From: Diogma glabrata | Taxonomy: Eukaryota > Arthropoda > Insecta > Diptera > Cylindrotomidae | Length of the DNA: 64,000 nucleotides | Direction: 5' to 3' | Assembly (NCBI GenBank): GCA_963693315.1 | Contig: OY856188.1 | Location: 252,937,905 to 253,001,904 of the forward strand | In this document: positions 1-11,059 of the stretch, piece after piece | How the letters are laid out: each line of letters opens with the position of its first letter | Position numbering within the stretch: position 1 is the stretch's first letter | Notes under the pieces: generated by a model | Told to the model about the DNA's origin: nothing | The model's input: only the letters and a program-made list of their open reading frames with translations | The model's database searches: none | Position numbers and translations under genes: made by a program

Positions 1-1502
1 TTTGAGGGCAATATACATAAATTATAATTTAGATCATTGGAAAACATACCCAAGACATTCTATACTCTTCAAATTAATGTGAAATTGTCCCAAAAATTAA
101 GTTCTATTGTTTATACCTATACTTCGTCCAAAACATTCGGCAAAAACTTACCTGTAAGTAAAAAAAAGGTTTTTTAATATAAAATCGTTAAACAGACATT
201 TAGCTTAAGTATAATTATAGATAATAAAACCTAATAAAATTATGGGTAAAGATTCCAAAAAGCGAAAGAATTAATTAAGGTTTGAACCATACCTCTTGAA
301 AATTCATTAAAAAATAATTATTTAAAATTTGTTGTGGATTCATATTGAAAAAATTTATTTTTCTTTAAATTATAATTTAAAAAGAAATGCAATGGATTAG
401 TTTTATTAAATCAATTACATTTCACGTTTACCCCTATTATGTCATTCTATAACTATGTCCCACATTACGCTTTTTTTATTACAAATTAATTGTTCAACAA
501 TTTGAAATTAATATATAATATTAGATTAAGAAATGTACTTGCTGTTATATTTTCTAAATTAATATATTTATTTATATTATCAATTTTGCATGTGTGTGAT
601 CGATAGCAGCCAGTCGAAAGTAAATAACTAATTATTTTTTGAAAACAATGAAATTTTGTGGATTTCATAAAAGCTGGTCAATCACACATTATAGAGAACA
701 TGAGATCATGATTATGTGCAGAATGAAATGGATGGAATGAAAGCTTCCGACTTTTCATCCCATTTCTTTTTACAACAAACTTTAAGTTTAACGTAAAATT
801 CGTTTCAAAATAATGACAAAACTGTTTAGTTTAAAATTTAAGTTTTATATATATATGACATAATTTGATTATTCAATAACAATTTTTAAACAATTTTTTT
901 TTTTAATTTTTCATATCAAAATTTCTTAATACTTTCCAATGCTACAATAAGGAAATTATAGTTAAACTAGTTTCTTTAAGCTTCATTTCATTGTTTATTA
1001 ATTATTGATTTCATCACGTGTTAATCCAAATTATTTATGCAGCATGCTGCCTTCATCGATGTTTAATATGATAGGAGAAAAAATACCAGTGAAAACGAGT
1101 AAGGGGTAAGACAATATCATCGAATTTTTTTATTTTAAATAATTCAAACCGGGGATATCGTACTCACCGCCGGACAACTTTTTGAAGGACCCTCAGGAGA
1201 TCGTTTACAGGAGCATTGTAATTCAATATTTGTACAAATAAAATGTGCCGATATAAAGTCAAAAGTTATCCCTTTTCAAGAAAAATTTGTAATAAACAAC
1301 TTTTTTGGCCTTGCTACTGCGTATAAATGTCGATGTGACATGTGAGCTCAGAACAACAACTCAACAACAAACACAAAAAGAAATATATAAAACTCAAGAA
1401 TTGTCTGCGCGTCAGAACTTACAAAGATATTGTCTTTCGCCCGCAGAACAAAACAAACAAACACAACTAATTGTCCGCGCATCAGTATATACAAGGTTCT
1501 AG
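1..1502. other. AT-rich DNA with no supported gene
   Basis: No recognisable coding region, RNA gene or named repeat was seen. Short open frames (for example near 486-668 on the minus strand and 1305-1502 on the plus strand) show no family motif. A slightly more GC-balanced patch near 1150-1260 reads as an open stretch, but I cannot assign it. Confidence 0.5.
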
Positions 1503-2477
1503 CAGGGGTTGGGAACCTGCTGCCTTAAGGCCACATGCAGCCTTTTGAGATTTTCTTTGCGGCCTTATCACATATTTTGAATTTTATACAAAATTCAAAC
1601 CAATTTTTTTTTGTTGAAATATTTTTTTAAAATTTTCTAAATATATTTAATCATTTTTTTCGAAAATATTTTCTCTAGTTTTGCAGTAGTCGACTTTTTT
1701 CATGATTTCGGTTTAAAAATAGCGAAGTAACAATAACCCATTAATTTTACGTTTAGATCGCCGATAGTTTAATAGAATATCAATAAAATATATTTTGCCA
1801 CAAGAGATGAAAACACTCCTTTTTCGTGTGTGAGAACTTGTTAGTGAGACGCGTTAGCGATTAGTGCAATTTAACGAACGTAAAATTTTTTAATCTCGCG
1901 TAGGAAATTGAAATATTTTTTACGATGTTAAATAAATAATAAACGATATTTTACAACTATCGATGATTCAAATGATACAAATTGATAATGTTTAAGGGTG
2001 TCTGGCAGGGGGTTACCACGATAGTAAGTGTCTGGCAATGGGTGACGTGACTTCTAATACTACCCCGAAGAACATATAACAAAATTACCTTTTATACTTT
2101 CACGAAACTTTGAAGGCCCCTTTGTTACCTGCTCCCAACCAAAGCCACCATGATCCAAACTTCATATGTCGCTAATCGTTCCTACCTCAGCAGGGGTATA
2201 CACAGAGAAACTTTCAGCTTTTATAAAATAACGAAGGTCTGGCCGTCGCGGGCTCTTAGTCTATTAAGTTTGAAACCAACAACATAACATTCAAAATTAA
2301 TATTCTTTTTTTAACGGTTTCTTTGTTTTAAAATTTTTGTAAAGTTACATGATAATACTATAGCAACTACAATTTGTTATTTAGCGAAAATGATTTTTCA
2401 CTAGTTTAAAAACCCTATTCACAGGTGATTAAGCCTGCATGAAAATCGACTTTTAATTTGCTATCGTAAAAATAGGA

Positions 2478-3632
2478 TATTATTTAATTAGTAGCTTAAG
2501 TGCTACTTTTTGTGTTGAATCTATAGTTTGACAGTTATACATGTTTGACAATTATATACGAAACACAAAAAATCACTTTAGCTCCGAATTAAATACACTA
2601 TTTTTCCGGCAAACGTTTAAATTTTTTATAAATATGGTTTTTCATAGTCATAGTTACTCCTTAAAAAAGAAAAAAAACATTTAAATTTGTAAAAATAAAT
2701 TTTTTTATCAAAGCAGCCTTTCAATTCAAAATTTCATCATCCAATCAAAATAGTTGTTATTTTTGTTGTTAAAGTTAAAGAATAATTCAAAATTTCATCA
2801 TACAATCAAAATATATGTTATTTTTATGTTGTCATAGTTATACTATTTTTACTAATCACTCAAAATTTCATAATACAATCAACCTATTTGTTATTTTTTG
2901 TTGTCATAGTTATACAATTTATTTGTAAGAAATAACATATATCGTTAAAATATGGAGAGATATGGCGACTTTTTCTGCCGCTGTAAAAATATGAAATTAC
3001 TTCACTGCAGCCGTAAAAAAATTAAAAATGGCGTTACTTTACAGCCGCTTTGATTATACGTTAAAAAGTAAGACTTTAATCTTTTCCCTAGCGGCAATAA
3101 AGTTAAACTTTACAGCCGCTTGGGAGAAGACTAAAGTCTTACTTTTTTTTTTACATATAATCCAAGTGTTTTTTTACGGTGGCAGAAAAGTGTCGTAATT
3201 TATTTCCATATTTTTACGGCGGCAGTAAAGTAACATAACATGCGATTATGAATTTGTTCAAATAAGAAACTTTTGACCAAAATATTTATTCTTTTTCAAA
3301 CAAATTGTATAACTATGACAATGAAAAACAACAAATATTTTGATTGGATGATGAAATTTTGAATTGAAAGGTAAACGTTGCTTTGAGAAAAAATTTTATT
3401 TTTTATATAATCTACACAAATTTAGATGTTTTTTTGGACGTAACTATGACGATCAAAAATCACATTTATAAAAATGTTGATGTATTAATTTAATATTTCT
3501 AAAAAAAATTAAACGTTTGCCGAAAAAATAGTTTATTTAATTCAGTCCTTAAGTGTTGTTTTCTATAAACTCAGTTCAAAATATTCTCAACACAAGAGTA
3601 GCACTTTAGCTACTAATTAAATTATAAATAAA
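2478..3632. mobile_element. Foldback-type element with long terminal inverted repeats, copy 1
   Basis: The outer left end reads TAATTAGTAGCTTAAGTGCT and the outer right end reads gtagcactttagctactaat, the reverse complement. Arms continue inward through matching blocks: the left block ttccggcaaacgtttaaat pairs with the right block atttaaacgtttgccg-like sequence near 3515, and several copies of 'TCAAAATTTCATCATCCAAT' pair with the complementary block near 3345. The left arm carries this roughly 75-bp block about three times in tandem (2725, 2785, 2865); the right arm carries it once. The centre contains nested hairpins built of 'ACTTTACAGCCGCT', 'AAGTAAGACTTTA' and 'TTTTACGGCGGCAG'. No coding capacity is evident. 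It sits inside the hAT relic just upstream of transposase sequence. Confidence 0.75.
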
Positions 3633-3697
3633 TTAAATTATAAATAAATATACTATTTTTACTATTAAATTATCGATACATTGATAGACAACACGAA

Positions 3698-3982
3698 TTA
3701 GCTTACAATGTAACAAAACCGCTTCGCGCAATTATTCAAAAATTGGATCTATATTTTTCGTTAGATGAATCTGATAAAACTGACTCGGCTCAGGTATTTT
3801 ATTTTATTCGTGCTATATCTAAAGATTTTCAATGTTATGAGAAACTACTCGATGTGGGCACTCTTACTGGAAGAACACGTGGAATAGATATCCATGATAA
3901 CTTTCAACAAGTATATGGTGAAGCAGGACTAAATCTAAATAATCTCGTGGGTGTATACAGCTCCATGGCGGACCTTCCATGA
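3698..3982 (+). pseudogene. hAT transposase, central catalytic fragment
   Basis: The translation runs from about AYNVTKPLRAIIQKL into YFSLDESDKTDSAQVFYFIR, then GTLTGRTRGIDIHDN and LNNLVGVYSSMADLP. This matches the region of hAT transposases of the BED-finger / GTF2I-repeat type that contains the 'LDEST-D-tD-AQ' catalytic aspartate segment and the following 'L-G-T-G-DI' and 'LVGV-tDGA-am' segments. The last motif has decayed (SSMADLP in place of a DGAP-like motif) and a TGA follows. Only about 95 codons remain of a protein usually around 550-650 residues long. The 5' side is cut off by the foldback element that ends just upstream. The C-terminal piece of the same protein probably lies at 4909. 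Family assignment rests on motif reading only. Confidence 0.75.
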
Positions 3983-4377
3983 GAGGCAAAAAAAGAAGCA
4001 TTTGAATCATTGTTAAAAAAAGCAATTTAAATTTACAAACAATAATTTACTTTCATCGTATATTGCACTAACAAAATCTTTGTGCTTAATCTAGAGTAAG
4101 CAATACTATATTGAGACAAATTATTGTACTTGATAAATTTTATACGAGAAAATGCAATACGAAATCGCCAATTTCGAACCTTGTTAACCCTTTGGGTAAC
4201 GGTCTCTCTTTAAGGCTACAATTTTTTTCAGTGATAAGTCATGAAAAGTGAAGTACGGTAACCACCACCTGGCAGGCATCAGCCCTGCACGTCATCATCC
4301 CCTATATTTTTGAAAGTGTAAAAAAAATTTTAAAAAAAAACTTCTTCCTGTAAGCTTGAAATTTTTATATAATTTAG

Positions 4378-4792
4378 CTCATTTATTGTAGAGTATAAAG
4401 AAAATTGACTGCAGGCGATTTTGATGAGCACAAGTATCTGCCAGGCGAATCGAAAGGTGTATAGTATGTAAGTTACAACCTGCAGCCCTGCCATCACAAC
4501 CGACGAAATCTAGAAAACCGCTGAACGGATTACAGATAGAATCATTGAATTTGAAGAAATCTTGATGGTCAAGATTGGTATGTGAGACCAAAAACTAGAT
4601 TATTGCATTATAAGTGTGTCAAAAAAGTGTTGTCAAGGGTGTTAAAAAAAGATTTTCATTTATTATTTTACCCAATTTTTTGGAAAAAAATAAAATTAAT
4701 TATTTGTATGGCATAAAATTTTATTATTATTATTGAGAATTATGATATTATATGTTTGTCAAAAAAATGTTGTTCCCATACTCCGATTGAAA
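4378..4792 (+). repeat. Dispersed repeat module (GTGTGTCAAAA family), copy A
   Basis: It contains cacaaccgacgaaatctaga, then ttgatggtcaagattggtat, then attattgcattataagtgtg followed by TCAAAAAAGTGTTGTCAAG. The same blocks in the same order occur in reverse at 37.58-37.97 kb, and parts recur at 52.87-53.25 kb and 54.35-54.62 kb. No coding region was identified. It lies between two pieces of hAT transposase and probably inserted there. Confidence 0.6.
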
Positions 4793-4908
4793 TACGGGAA
4801 AATACAATTGAATGCTCATGTTTACGCGAACATGCTCATCGAATTCTTCCGTGCTTTGGAACTACCTACTGTTGTGAATAAACTTTTTCATTTTTAACCC
4901 AAGTTAAG

Positions 4909-5015
4909 ATCAACTTAAGAACTCAGATAGCTGATGTTCATTTAGAAGACAAACTCAAGGTACATGTTACGAAAATGGAACCTAATATAAAGTTTTGTTA
5001 TCAAGTTTCTAACAC
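4909..5015 (+). pseudogene. hAT transposase, C-terminal dimerisation-domain fragment
   Basis: The frame reads INLRTQIADVHLEDKL, then VTKMEPNIKFCYQVSN. In hAT transposases of the GTF2I-repeat-like group the C-terminus has the pattern 'NKSKLRSQLTDEHL..LRIATT..EPNI..LV..KQCQVS'. The order and spacing of those residues are kept here. No start codon is expected because this is the end of a longer protein. It shares the strand of the fragment at 3698-3982, about 0.9 kb upstream. The gap is largely filled by an unrelated dispersed repeat (about 4380-4790), which suggests a single original coding region that was later interrupted. Confidence 0.65.
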
Positions 5016-5180
5016 AAAAGTCCCATTAAAATTATATTTTATGAACTATGTATGTTTTTTTTTAATTGAATATCGAATTGATAAAATATATTGGATTTGT
5101 GAAACTATCATTTATTTTCTTAATTTTTATTTTTCGTGCTCCCAGAAAAATAGCAATATATATTTAAGAAAATTTGTTTT

Positions 5181-5340
5181 TGTCACAACAAATAGATACC
5201 TTAAAAGAACTGGGGATCACAATAACATGCGTTCGAAGGTGTTGATGGATGCTTTTATGGATTGTCTCGAGACCCTTTGGTGGATTTTACCTATTGATTC
5301 GGCCAAATCATTCAAATTGTGTACAATGTACGGACAAAGA
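5181..5340 (-). pseudogene. 3' end of a non-LTR retrotransposon (Jockey-like), degraded copy
   Basis: Read on the minus strand, this holds a decayed version of the C-terminal region and 3' UTR shared with copies at 24.0, 25.9, 30.8 and 47.2 kb. The recognisable block is catcaacaccttcgaacgca followed by tgttattgtgatcc. Upstream in sense, 'NDLAESIG' replaces the usual 'W-N-SLPESI' segment. No reading frame survives across it. Confidence 0.5.
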
Positions 5341-5699
5341 AATTTCTCTGCATTCTGTCACTATGACAGTGAGTGAACTCAACAGTTTGAGTGTTTGCGC
5401 AAACCGATTGACGAGTCCAATGGAGAAAAGAATATGTTTTAGGCATAATGGAATCACTGCTGGTAAGGATATTTATATAAAAAACAACGAGTTCAGAAAC
5501 AGTGCAACGATGATGCAGCCTGTAGGGCTGCAACACAAAACTTGATAACAATACTCGGCATAATGCCGCCTGCTTACGATTTGCAAAATAATAATTGGCC
5601 TTTAATGGTAAAAAGGTTCCCCATCCCTGACTGGACTTTTGCACACTTTCGAAAAAAAGAAATATCAACATTTTAAAAAATACCAATAATATACAATAC

Positions 5700-7250
5700 C
5701 GGTCCCAAAATCAGTACCGGTCAATATCACGTTCTCGCTCTTTCATAGTTCAACCGCGATTTTTCTATTACCATTTACAATTTGGCACTACTGCACAGAA
5801 GTGTATAGGTGGCACGCGTACTTTTAAAAGCCAATCCAATCCCAACGGTTCAGTTGAAGTCAGCAAATCAAAACGTCAATTAATTGCGGAAAAACATCAA
5901 ATTGCAAATGATGAGTTCTAAAAAGAGACAGAATTGGTTGGTGCCCGTGTGAGGATTATCGTAGATTCAACACGGTGACAGTAACAGATCGTTACACACT
6001 TGCCCACATTCTCAACGTTTGCCTCAATTTGCAATATTGTACTATATTTTCAAGGAGCAACTTAGTTAGAACCGTCCATTTCAACGTTTCACACTCTAAC
6101 AGCTTTCGGCATAGTTCTAAAACCCTCGAAGTGTGTGTGTTCGGTACAATCTCGCTGAATTTTTTTGTCTTAGCACATCCAAAAAAGCCTGACCAATCCA
6201 GCTAAGTACAGAGTCCTCCAATGTAGCTATTGGTGATGTTGAACAGCTGATCATGGGATATGTTACGAAGCTTGTGTCTCCGTAAAAATTAATTTGTCCG
6301 GAAAACTTTCTTTTGCATGAATCAACGGTCGCAACTTATCGTCTTTTTATTCATATCTTTCTCAACCCTGTTTGCAATGATTTTGTTTTCATCGATTACT
6401 GTCTCATTTTCATACGTTGTTGATTCATAATTTTTTCTTGTAATTATTAAAAAAAATTTTTGTTAAAATTTCCAACTAAGTGTCGCTAGTGAATATTATA
6501 ATTTTATCTTAAAATTTGGCTTGGTTTCATTAAATTTTGTACAGTGTGTATGTGTTTTTTTTATTTACCAAAAATTAGTGGGAAAAATAACCGTTGAACC
6601 GGACTTCCTTCGTGTGTATTAAATCAATTCAGTATCGTAATTTGCGTGATAAATTTTGCTACAACTTGAGGACGAACTATACTACAACTATACTACTGGA
6701 CTACAACTTCACTTGAGGTGAAGAAGATAAATGTAAACAGAATTGTGCGGGGTAATTAATTAAAAGAAACAGAAAACAAATTAGAAAATTTGTTGAAGAA
6801 ACATATGGAGAATAAAAGTAATTGAATATTTGTGGTGATTGTCTTAGTGCTAACTACGGTTACGAATTATGATGATGATATAAAGACGCTTTTGGTAGAA
6901 CGTACATAATAGGTAATACACAGTTTTTTTGTAAGTGATTCTAGTTTTCTTAATGGTTTCTATATGTACGTTGTAAATGCACGTTGTAAATATTTGATAA
7001 GAAAAACTAGTTACATAAACTTTTGTTTGTTTTTTAATTCATATTAGAAATAATTGTAAATTCTAATCATTTGTGTAATCAAAATCATAACATTATTGCA
7101 AGCATAACTTTTTATTATTATCGATACATTGTTATATCATTCCGGCTGTGTGAGTGAGATGCAACATTGTTGGTGACAACTTGTTATAGTATAGGTTTTA
7201 TTATACTTGTGCAACAATCGCTCGAACCAGAGGCGCAACATTATTGGTGT
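5700..7250. other. Unassigned sequence, possibly LTR-retrotransposon derived
   Basis: No conserved protein was recognised. A short segment near 5935-5975 (ggttggtgcccgtgtgagga) resembles a primer-binding-site region downstream of an insect LTR, but no LTR pair was located, so this is weak. An open frame at 5975-6205 has no recognisable motif. Confidence 0.3.
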
Positions 7251-7279
7251 TATTGTGGGAATTAGATCTAGTTTTTAGT

Positions 7280-7625
7280 TAATATGATCGGCTGCATCAA
7301 CGTGAGCATGAGGAGTTGGATCCGATAGGGTGAGTGAAGTCTTTATTTAATCTTTTTTAAATTTAATACTCGTAGTAACATTGGTGTGTAAGTGCAGATC
7401 TCGGTTTCTTTGGCCGTTGGAGTCGTCCCTGCTCTTTGTTTTCGGTTATTTAATTCCGTTTACATAGTCTCATTTGCGTGCATATCTGATTATTTGATCT
7501 GAACTGGTGGAAATTACTTCCCGGACACACATGGCTGAAGCTCGCTGGAACAAAACCTCGCTTGGTACGCAGTCCTTCGATCGCTTCTTGTTAGTGACAT
7601 CATTAGCAGGTGTAATGGTCATTCC
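7280..7625 (+). other. Leader-like sequence with splice-donor-like site, copy 1
   Basis: It contains aggagttggatccgataggg followed by TGAGTG, and further on ctcgcttggtacgcagtcct and cttcttgttagtgac. A related pair occurs at 40.17-40.22 kb (aggagtgggagctgg...ggggtgagtc) and 41.47-41.55 kb (tctcgctaggtacgcggcct, then cttcgttgttagt). I read both as decayed 5' leader sequence of one LTR-type element family, but no coding sequence confirms it. Confidence 0.35.
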
Positions 7626-7629
7626 AGAT

Positions 7630-9410
7630 TATATGATACATTAGGTTTTTACTCTAAAAACCTTTCCATCTTAGAGTGTACGTACTTCGCTTTCGATTGC
7701 GAATTTTTCGGAAATGCATTGTGCCATCAAATTGAGGAAAAGGAATTTGCTATCTTTAACCGACCTCTTACTACTTCTATGGTGTCAATTTTTGAGAAAG
7801 TCCTCGCCGGTCTCTTAAATTATGTTATATATCACAATTTACGACAGATTTTCACTATACCAGAGGTCAGAGTAACATGGTATGTCATACAGCTCTAGAC
7901 ATGGAAACACTGATCAATCAGAAGCTGATGAGGAATTGAAGGAAAATCGCAACTGCACTTCTTTCGAGTAAATCGAAATTAAACTTTGAACTTCTTGCAT
8001 CAGATTTATACGTTTGGTGTGAAACTTCCTTTGGAATATTCGGATGTTTCACCTGAGCGAGCAGCCTTAAAATTTTATTTTTTTATAGGGTTATCCTACT
8101 GCGAGGTAGGTAAGTGATGTGACAACATATTAAAAATTTTATAAAAGCTCTAAAAGGGAAAACAACAATTCTTATATTACAAGCTATAGGTCACTAACGA
8201 GGGAATGTATTGGGGCCTTGGGAGGAGTAATACTGGCAACGTGAAGGGAGGAGTAATACTGGCAACGTCAAATGAAGCATTGAATTGATATAATCCAATA
8301 TCATACTTTGCCATTCGGCCTCTAAGCTCCCACAAAGAACACACTCGTTGCACAGCTTGCTATTATTAAATTAATTTAGTCATATGTTACAATCATTTCC
8401 TCTGTCTTTCTAATGAAAATTACCTTACAAAAATTAGAACCTTTACGTAGAAATTAATTTAATAATTTCATAATTATTAAAATTGTTTTTCCTTTCTTTT
8501 AAAGTTACAAATAAATTTCTATCAATCAATTACAAAATAAATTGCAGCAGGAAGTAAATTATGTTAGAATAAAATATAATGAAAGTTGCAAAATAGAATT
8601 GAGTGAAATGCACCCTTTTACTTGAACACTAATTAACCTTAGAGATCATCGGTTGTAAAATCAATATATCAATTGGTAGGAAGTGTATAGGTAAAAAGTT
8701 TTTTTATTATTTAGATCTTGTCTCCTATTATTTTAGGTCATGTCACTCATTCACAAAAACATTATACATTAATTTTAAAAATAAATAATTTGTTTTTTTA
8801 CAAAAAACATAAACGTGTAAAACCGATTTACAAACTTGAATTCGTGATGATTAGTGTAAATTAACAATAGAATTTAGCTCATCTTTTATTGCTTGTATTT
8901 CTATTATTTAACAAAATTAAATACAATGTAAAACAACATACCTACATTAATTAATATTTGAAAGTTTTTTTTATATTAATTTAATTAGGTATTTTTTTTA
9001 GTTCCAATCCGTAGTTTAATGGTAATTTTGTATTATTTTCACATAAAAATTAACGATTTGAGATGAAATTGATCTTCGTCAAATTGACACAAATAACTTC
9101 TTTATGTGAAAATTGTTTACCGACATTTATTGAAAAAAACTGAAAACTGAAAGTAAAAATTTAATTTGTTAACGGGTGATTCTCACTTCTGTCTTTAATG
9201 CCGGGTCCAACCTAATATTTGGTTGGTAAAGTCATCTACGTCGTCTAAGTCGTCCAAAAACCAGTCCCAAGTAATGAGCCCTACCTACGGGTGACGGGTT
9301 GGAACGATGATGTTGTCAACGGTTAATTTTTTACGGACTGCAAGAGGACAACAAAGGATGAGCTACAGATATCTTACAACCATACAAATCCAACCATACA
9401 AACACCTTTT
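7630..9410. other. Unassigned AT-rich sequence
   Basis: No protein motif was recognised. A near-perfect direct duplication of about 23 bp (gggaggagtaatactggcaa, followed by cgt) occurs at about 8219-8268. The rest appears to be low-complexity AT-rich DNA with single-base runs. Confidence 0.4.
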
Positions 9411-9413
9411 CAT

Positions 9414-10065
9414 GATAGTCAACATGCGTACATAGTAGGAAGATCACCGACAAGAGCTGTAGGAGGCATACTATAACACGAAATATGTGATCTCGGCCTT
9501 TCTAGACATGGAAGGAGCCTTCGACAACACAGCCCATGTAGATTAAAAAAACAAATGACGGAAGTACAAAAAGCTGGATGAATGGGATTCTGAGAAATAA
9601 AGTTGCAGCAACTAAGACAGAGGTTCCTAAAATCAATTTTGTTACTATCATAGAATGTCCACGGCGTGGAGTCTTATCATCCCTCTTGTGAGTTTGGTGG
9701 TAGATTAAATTGTAAAAATAAACATGCTATTATAAGCTGTCAGTATGCCGCTGAAATAGTTTTTAAGGCTAGATATAAGTTTGAGGAAAGAATCCATAAG
9801 ATTGTACAGAAAGACATATAACGTAAGGTTAAAATAAGTCTTCCTGTCACGAGGGTTTCCGAAATTGTATGCGCACAGAAGACTAGCAGAAATATGCTTA
9901 GAATTGAGCGGAAATAAACTAAAAATACTGACCGGTATTCTCATAGGAGCATACAGATGGACCTTCAAACATAATCTGATACAAAGCGTAAATGAGTGAT
10001 GTAATCTGGCAAATAATTGAAGCAATTTGCGGGAACAGCGCACACGAGAAATGGGTAACAGGTCT
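9414..10065 (+). pseudogene. Non-LTR reverse transcriptase relic, R1/LOA-like
   Basis: In shifting frames on the plus strand the sequence gives QHAYIVGRSPTRAVGGI, then SAFLDMEGAFDNTAHV, then RGVLSSLLWVLVVD, then near 9895-9965 LSGNKLKILTGILIGAYRW. These match, in order, three reverse transcriptase blocks of R1-clade-like elements ('QHAY-GRST-TAL', 'FLDIEGAFDN', 'GCPQGGVLSPLLW-LVVD') and the C-terminal 'L-ILTGLLTGH-LR-HL' segment that follows RNase H in such elements. The YADD box is not seen. Several stops and frameshifts, and a large internal deletion between the reverse transcriptase and the C-terminus, make it dead. The clade call is tentative; the reverse transcriptase call is firm. Confidence 0.7.
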
Positions 10066-10477
10066 ACTATATCACGGCATTAGGTTGTTTAGTATTTTAT
10101 TTTGCACTAGTATGTACTAAATTCACCACTTTAATGCTACCTATTCTTTGGTAGTAAAAAACAGCAAAAACATTATATATTAAATAACTTAATAAAATGG
10201 TTTCTAGAGCTATAATTTTTAGTTTAATCGTACTAAATAATTAAACTAAACAAAAACCAGTACCATACGGATACGGTTCTTAAAATCTCGATTGCATAGT
10301 TCATAATTCATAGAATTCTTAAACAAAATTGCATTTCCTGCGCGAGACGAACACATTTTGCGTTCTTGAAATTTTCTCACTCAACTCACACTCGTGAACA
10401 AACTTTCACTCACGAAGATGCAGTGTTTTCATTTCTAGTACTTTATAGCAAAATGTAATATTTTTTCATATTAGGTT

Positions 10478-11058
10478 TTATTTTTCAACATAATCCCCTA
10501 TTAGCTCGAAACACTTATCACTACGATATTCCAGCCTTTTTAACCCATCCAAAAAATACGATTCTAAAGTTCTGCAAAATAGGCCTCTGTTTCGGCGATA
10601 ACCTCATCATTTGTTTTCAATTTTTTACCTGCCAACCATTTTTTCGTGTTTGGAAACAGAAAAAAGTCGGTCTGGCGAATACGGTGGGTGAGGTAATGTG
10701 GCACGAGTGCGACAATCGGTTATCGTGATAGAGAGGAGCTTCTTCTTTGTTAAATGATGCCGTTTTTTCACGTTCAATATCACAGCTATTTCATAAAGTT
10801 CACTCGACGGCGGTCTGCCAGCACGGTATAATGGATTTTGTTTCTCATTTACTCGACTGTGACCTCTTTTGGGCGTCTCGTCCGCTCCGCATCATTTGTA
10901 CTCAAATCACCTTGAAACTTGGCAAACCTCTGTACCATTTTATGTGAAGGAGCACAGCCCTTAATAGTTTTTAATTTTTATTTCGGTTTTCTTGATTTTT
11001 ATGGGGTTTTACGCAGAAAAAATTGTTTTATCAGCATACGAAATTTAGTTTTTGCCAT
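10478..11058 (-). pseudogene. mariner transposase, internally deleted pseudogene
   Basis: This is a decayed cut-and-paste transposase. On the minus strand it starts MAKTKFRMLIKQFFLRKTP at 11058. The DNA-binding helix-turn-helix segment follows as SHKMVQRFAKFQGDLSTND then RRPKEVTVE (family: 'TVYRWFAKF..G....D.-R-GRPKEV'), then VLADRR and EIAVILNV of the second helix-turn-helix. About 400 bp is then missing. It resumes at KEEAPLYHDNRLSHS (the 'HqDNapaH' block with the second catalytic Asp), DFFLFPNTKKWLAGKKL, NDEVIAETEAYFAEL and ends near YFLDGL-KRLEYR and CFELIGDYVEK before a stop at 10478-10480. Mariner transposases are about 345 residues; this has roughly 190 codons with frameshifts and stops. 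Terminal inverted repeats were not identified. Confidence 0.9.
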
Positions 11059-11059
11059 T

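Larger units (their letters stand above)
1503..5629 (+). mobile_element. hAT transposon relic (BED-finger / GTF2I-repeat-like group)
   Basis: The left end reads CAGGGGTTGGGAACCTGC and the reverse complement of the right end reads CAGGGATGGGGAACCTTT, so the two ends form an imperfect inverted repeat. Next to the ends are GGCC-containing stretches (ggccacatgcagcc, ggccaattattattt) typical of this hAT group. The interior holds two pieces of a hAT transposase in the same orientation (3698-3982 and 4909-5015). I found no convincing 8-bp target duplication, so the ends could come from two decayed copies. The interior is interrupted by a foldback element (2478-3632) and by a dispersed repeat module (about 4380-4790). 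A 3' fragment of a non-LTR element lies at 5181-5340. The element is clearly dead. Confidence 0.6.

Noticed and set aside
1305..1502. 65-codon open frame rich in Gln and Thr
   Set aside because: No family motif, no splice or promoter context, and the length is expected by chance.
4975..5686. Overlapping open frames of 98-133 codons on both strands
   Set aside because: The start belongs to the hAT C-terminus, the middle is a decayed non-LTR tail and the end is hAT terminal sequence; none is an independent gene.
8219..8268. 23-bp direct duplication as a target-site duplication
   Set aside because: The two copies are adjacent with only a few bases between them and enclose no element; it is a simple local duplication.
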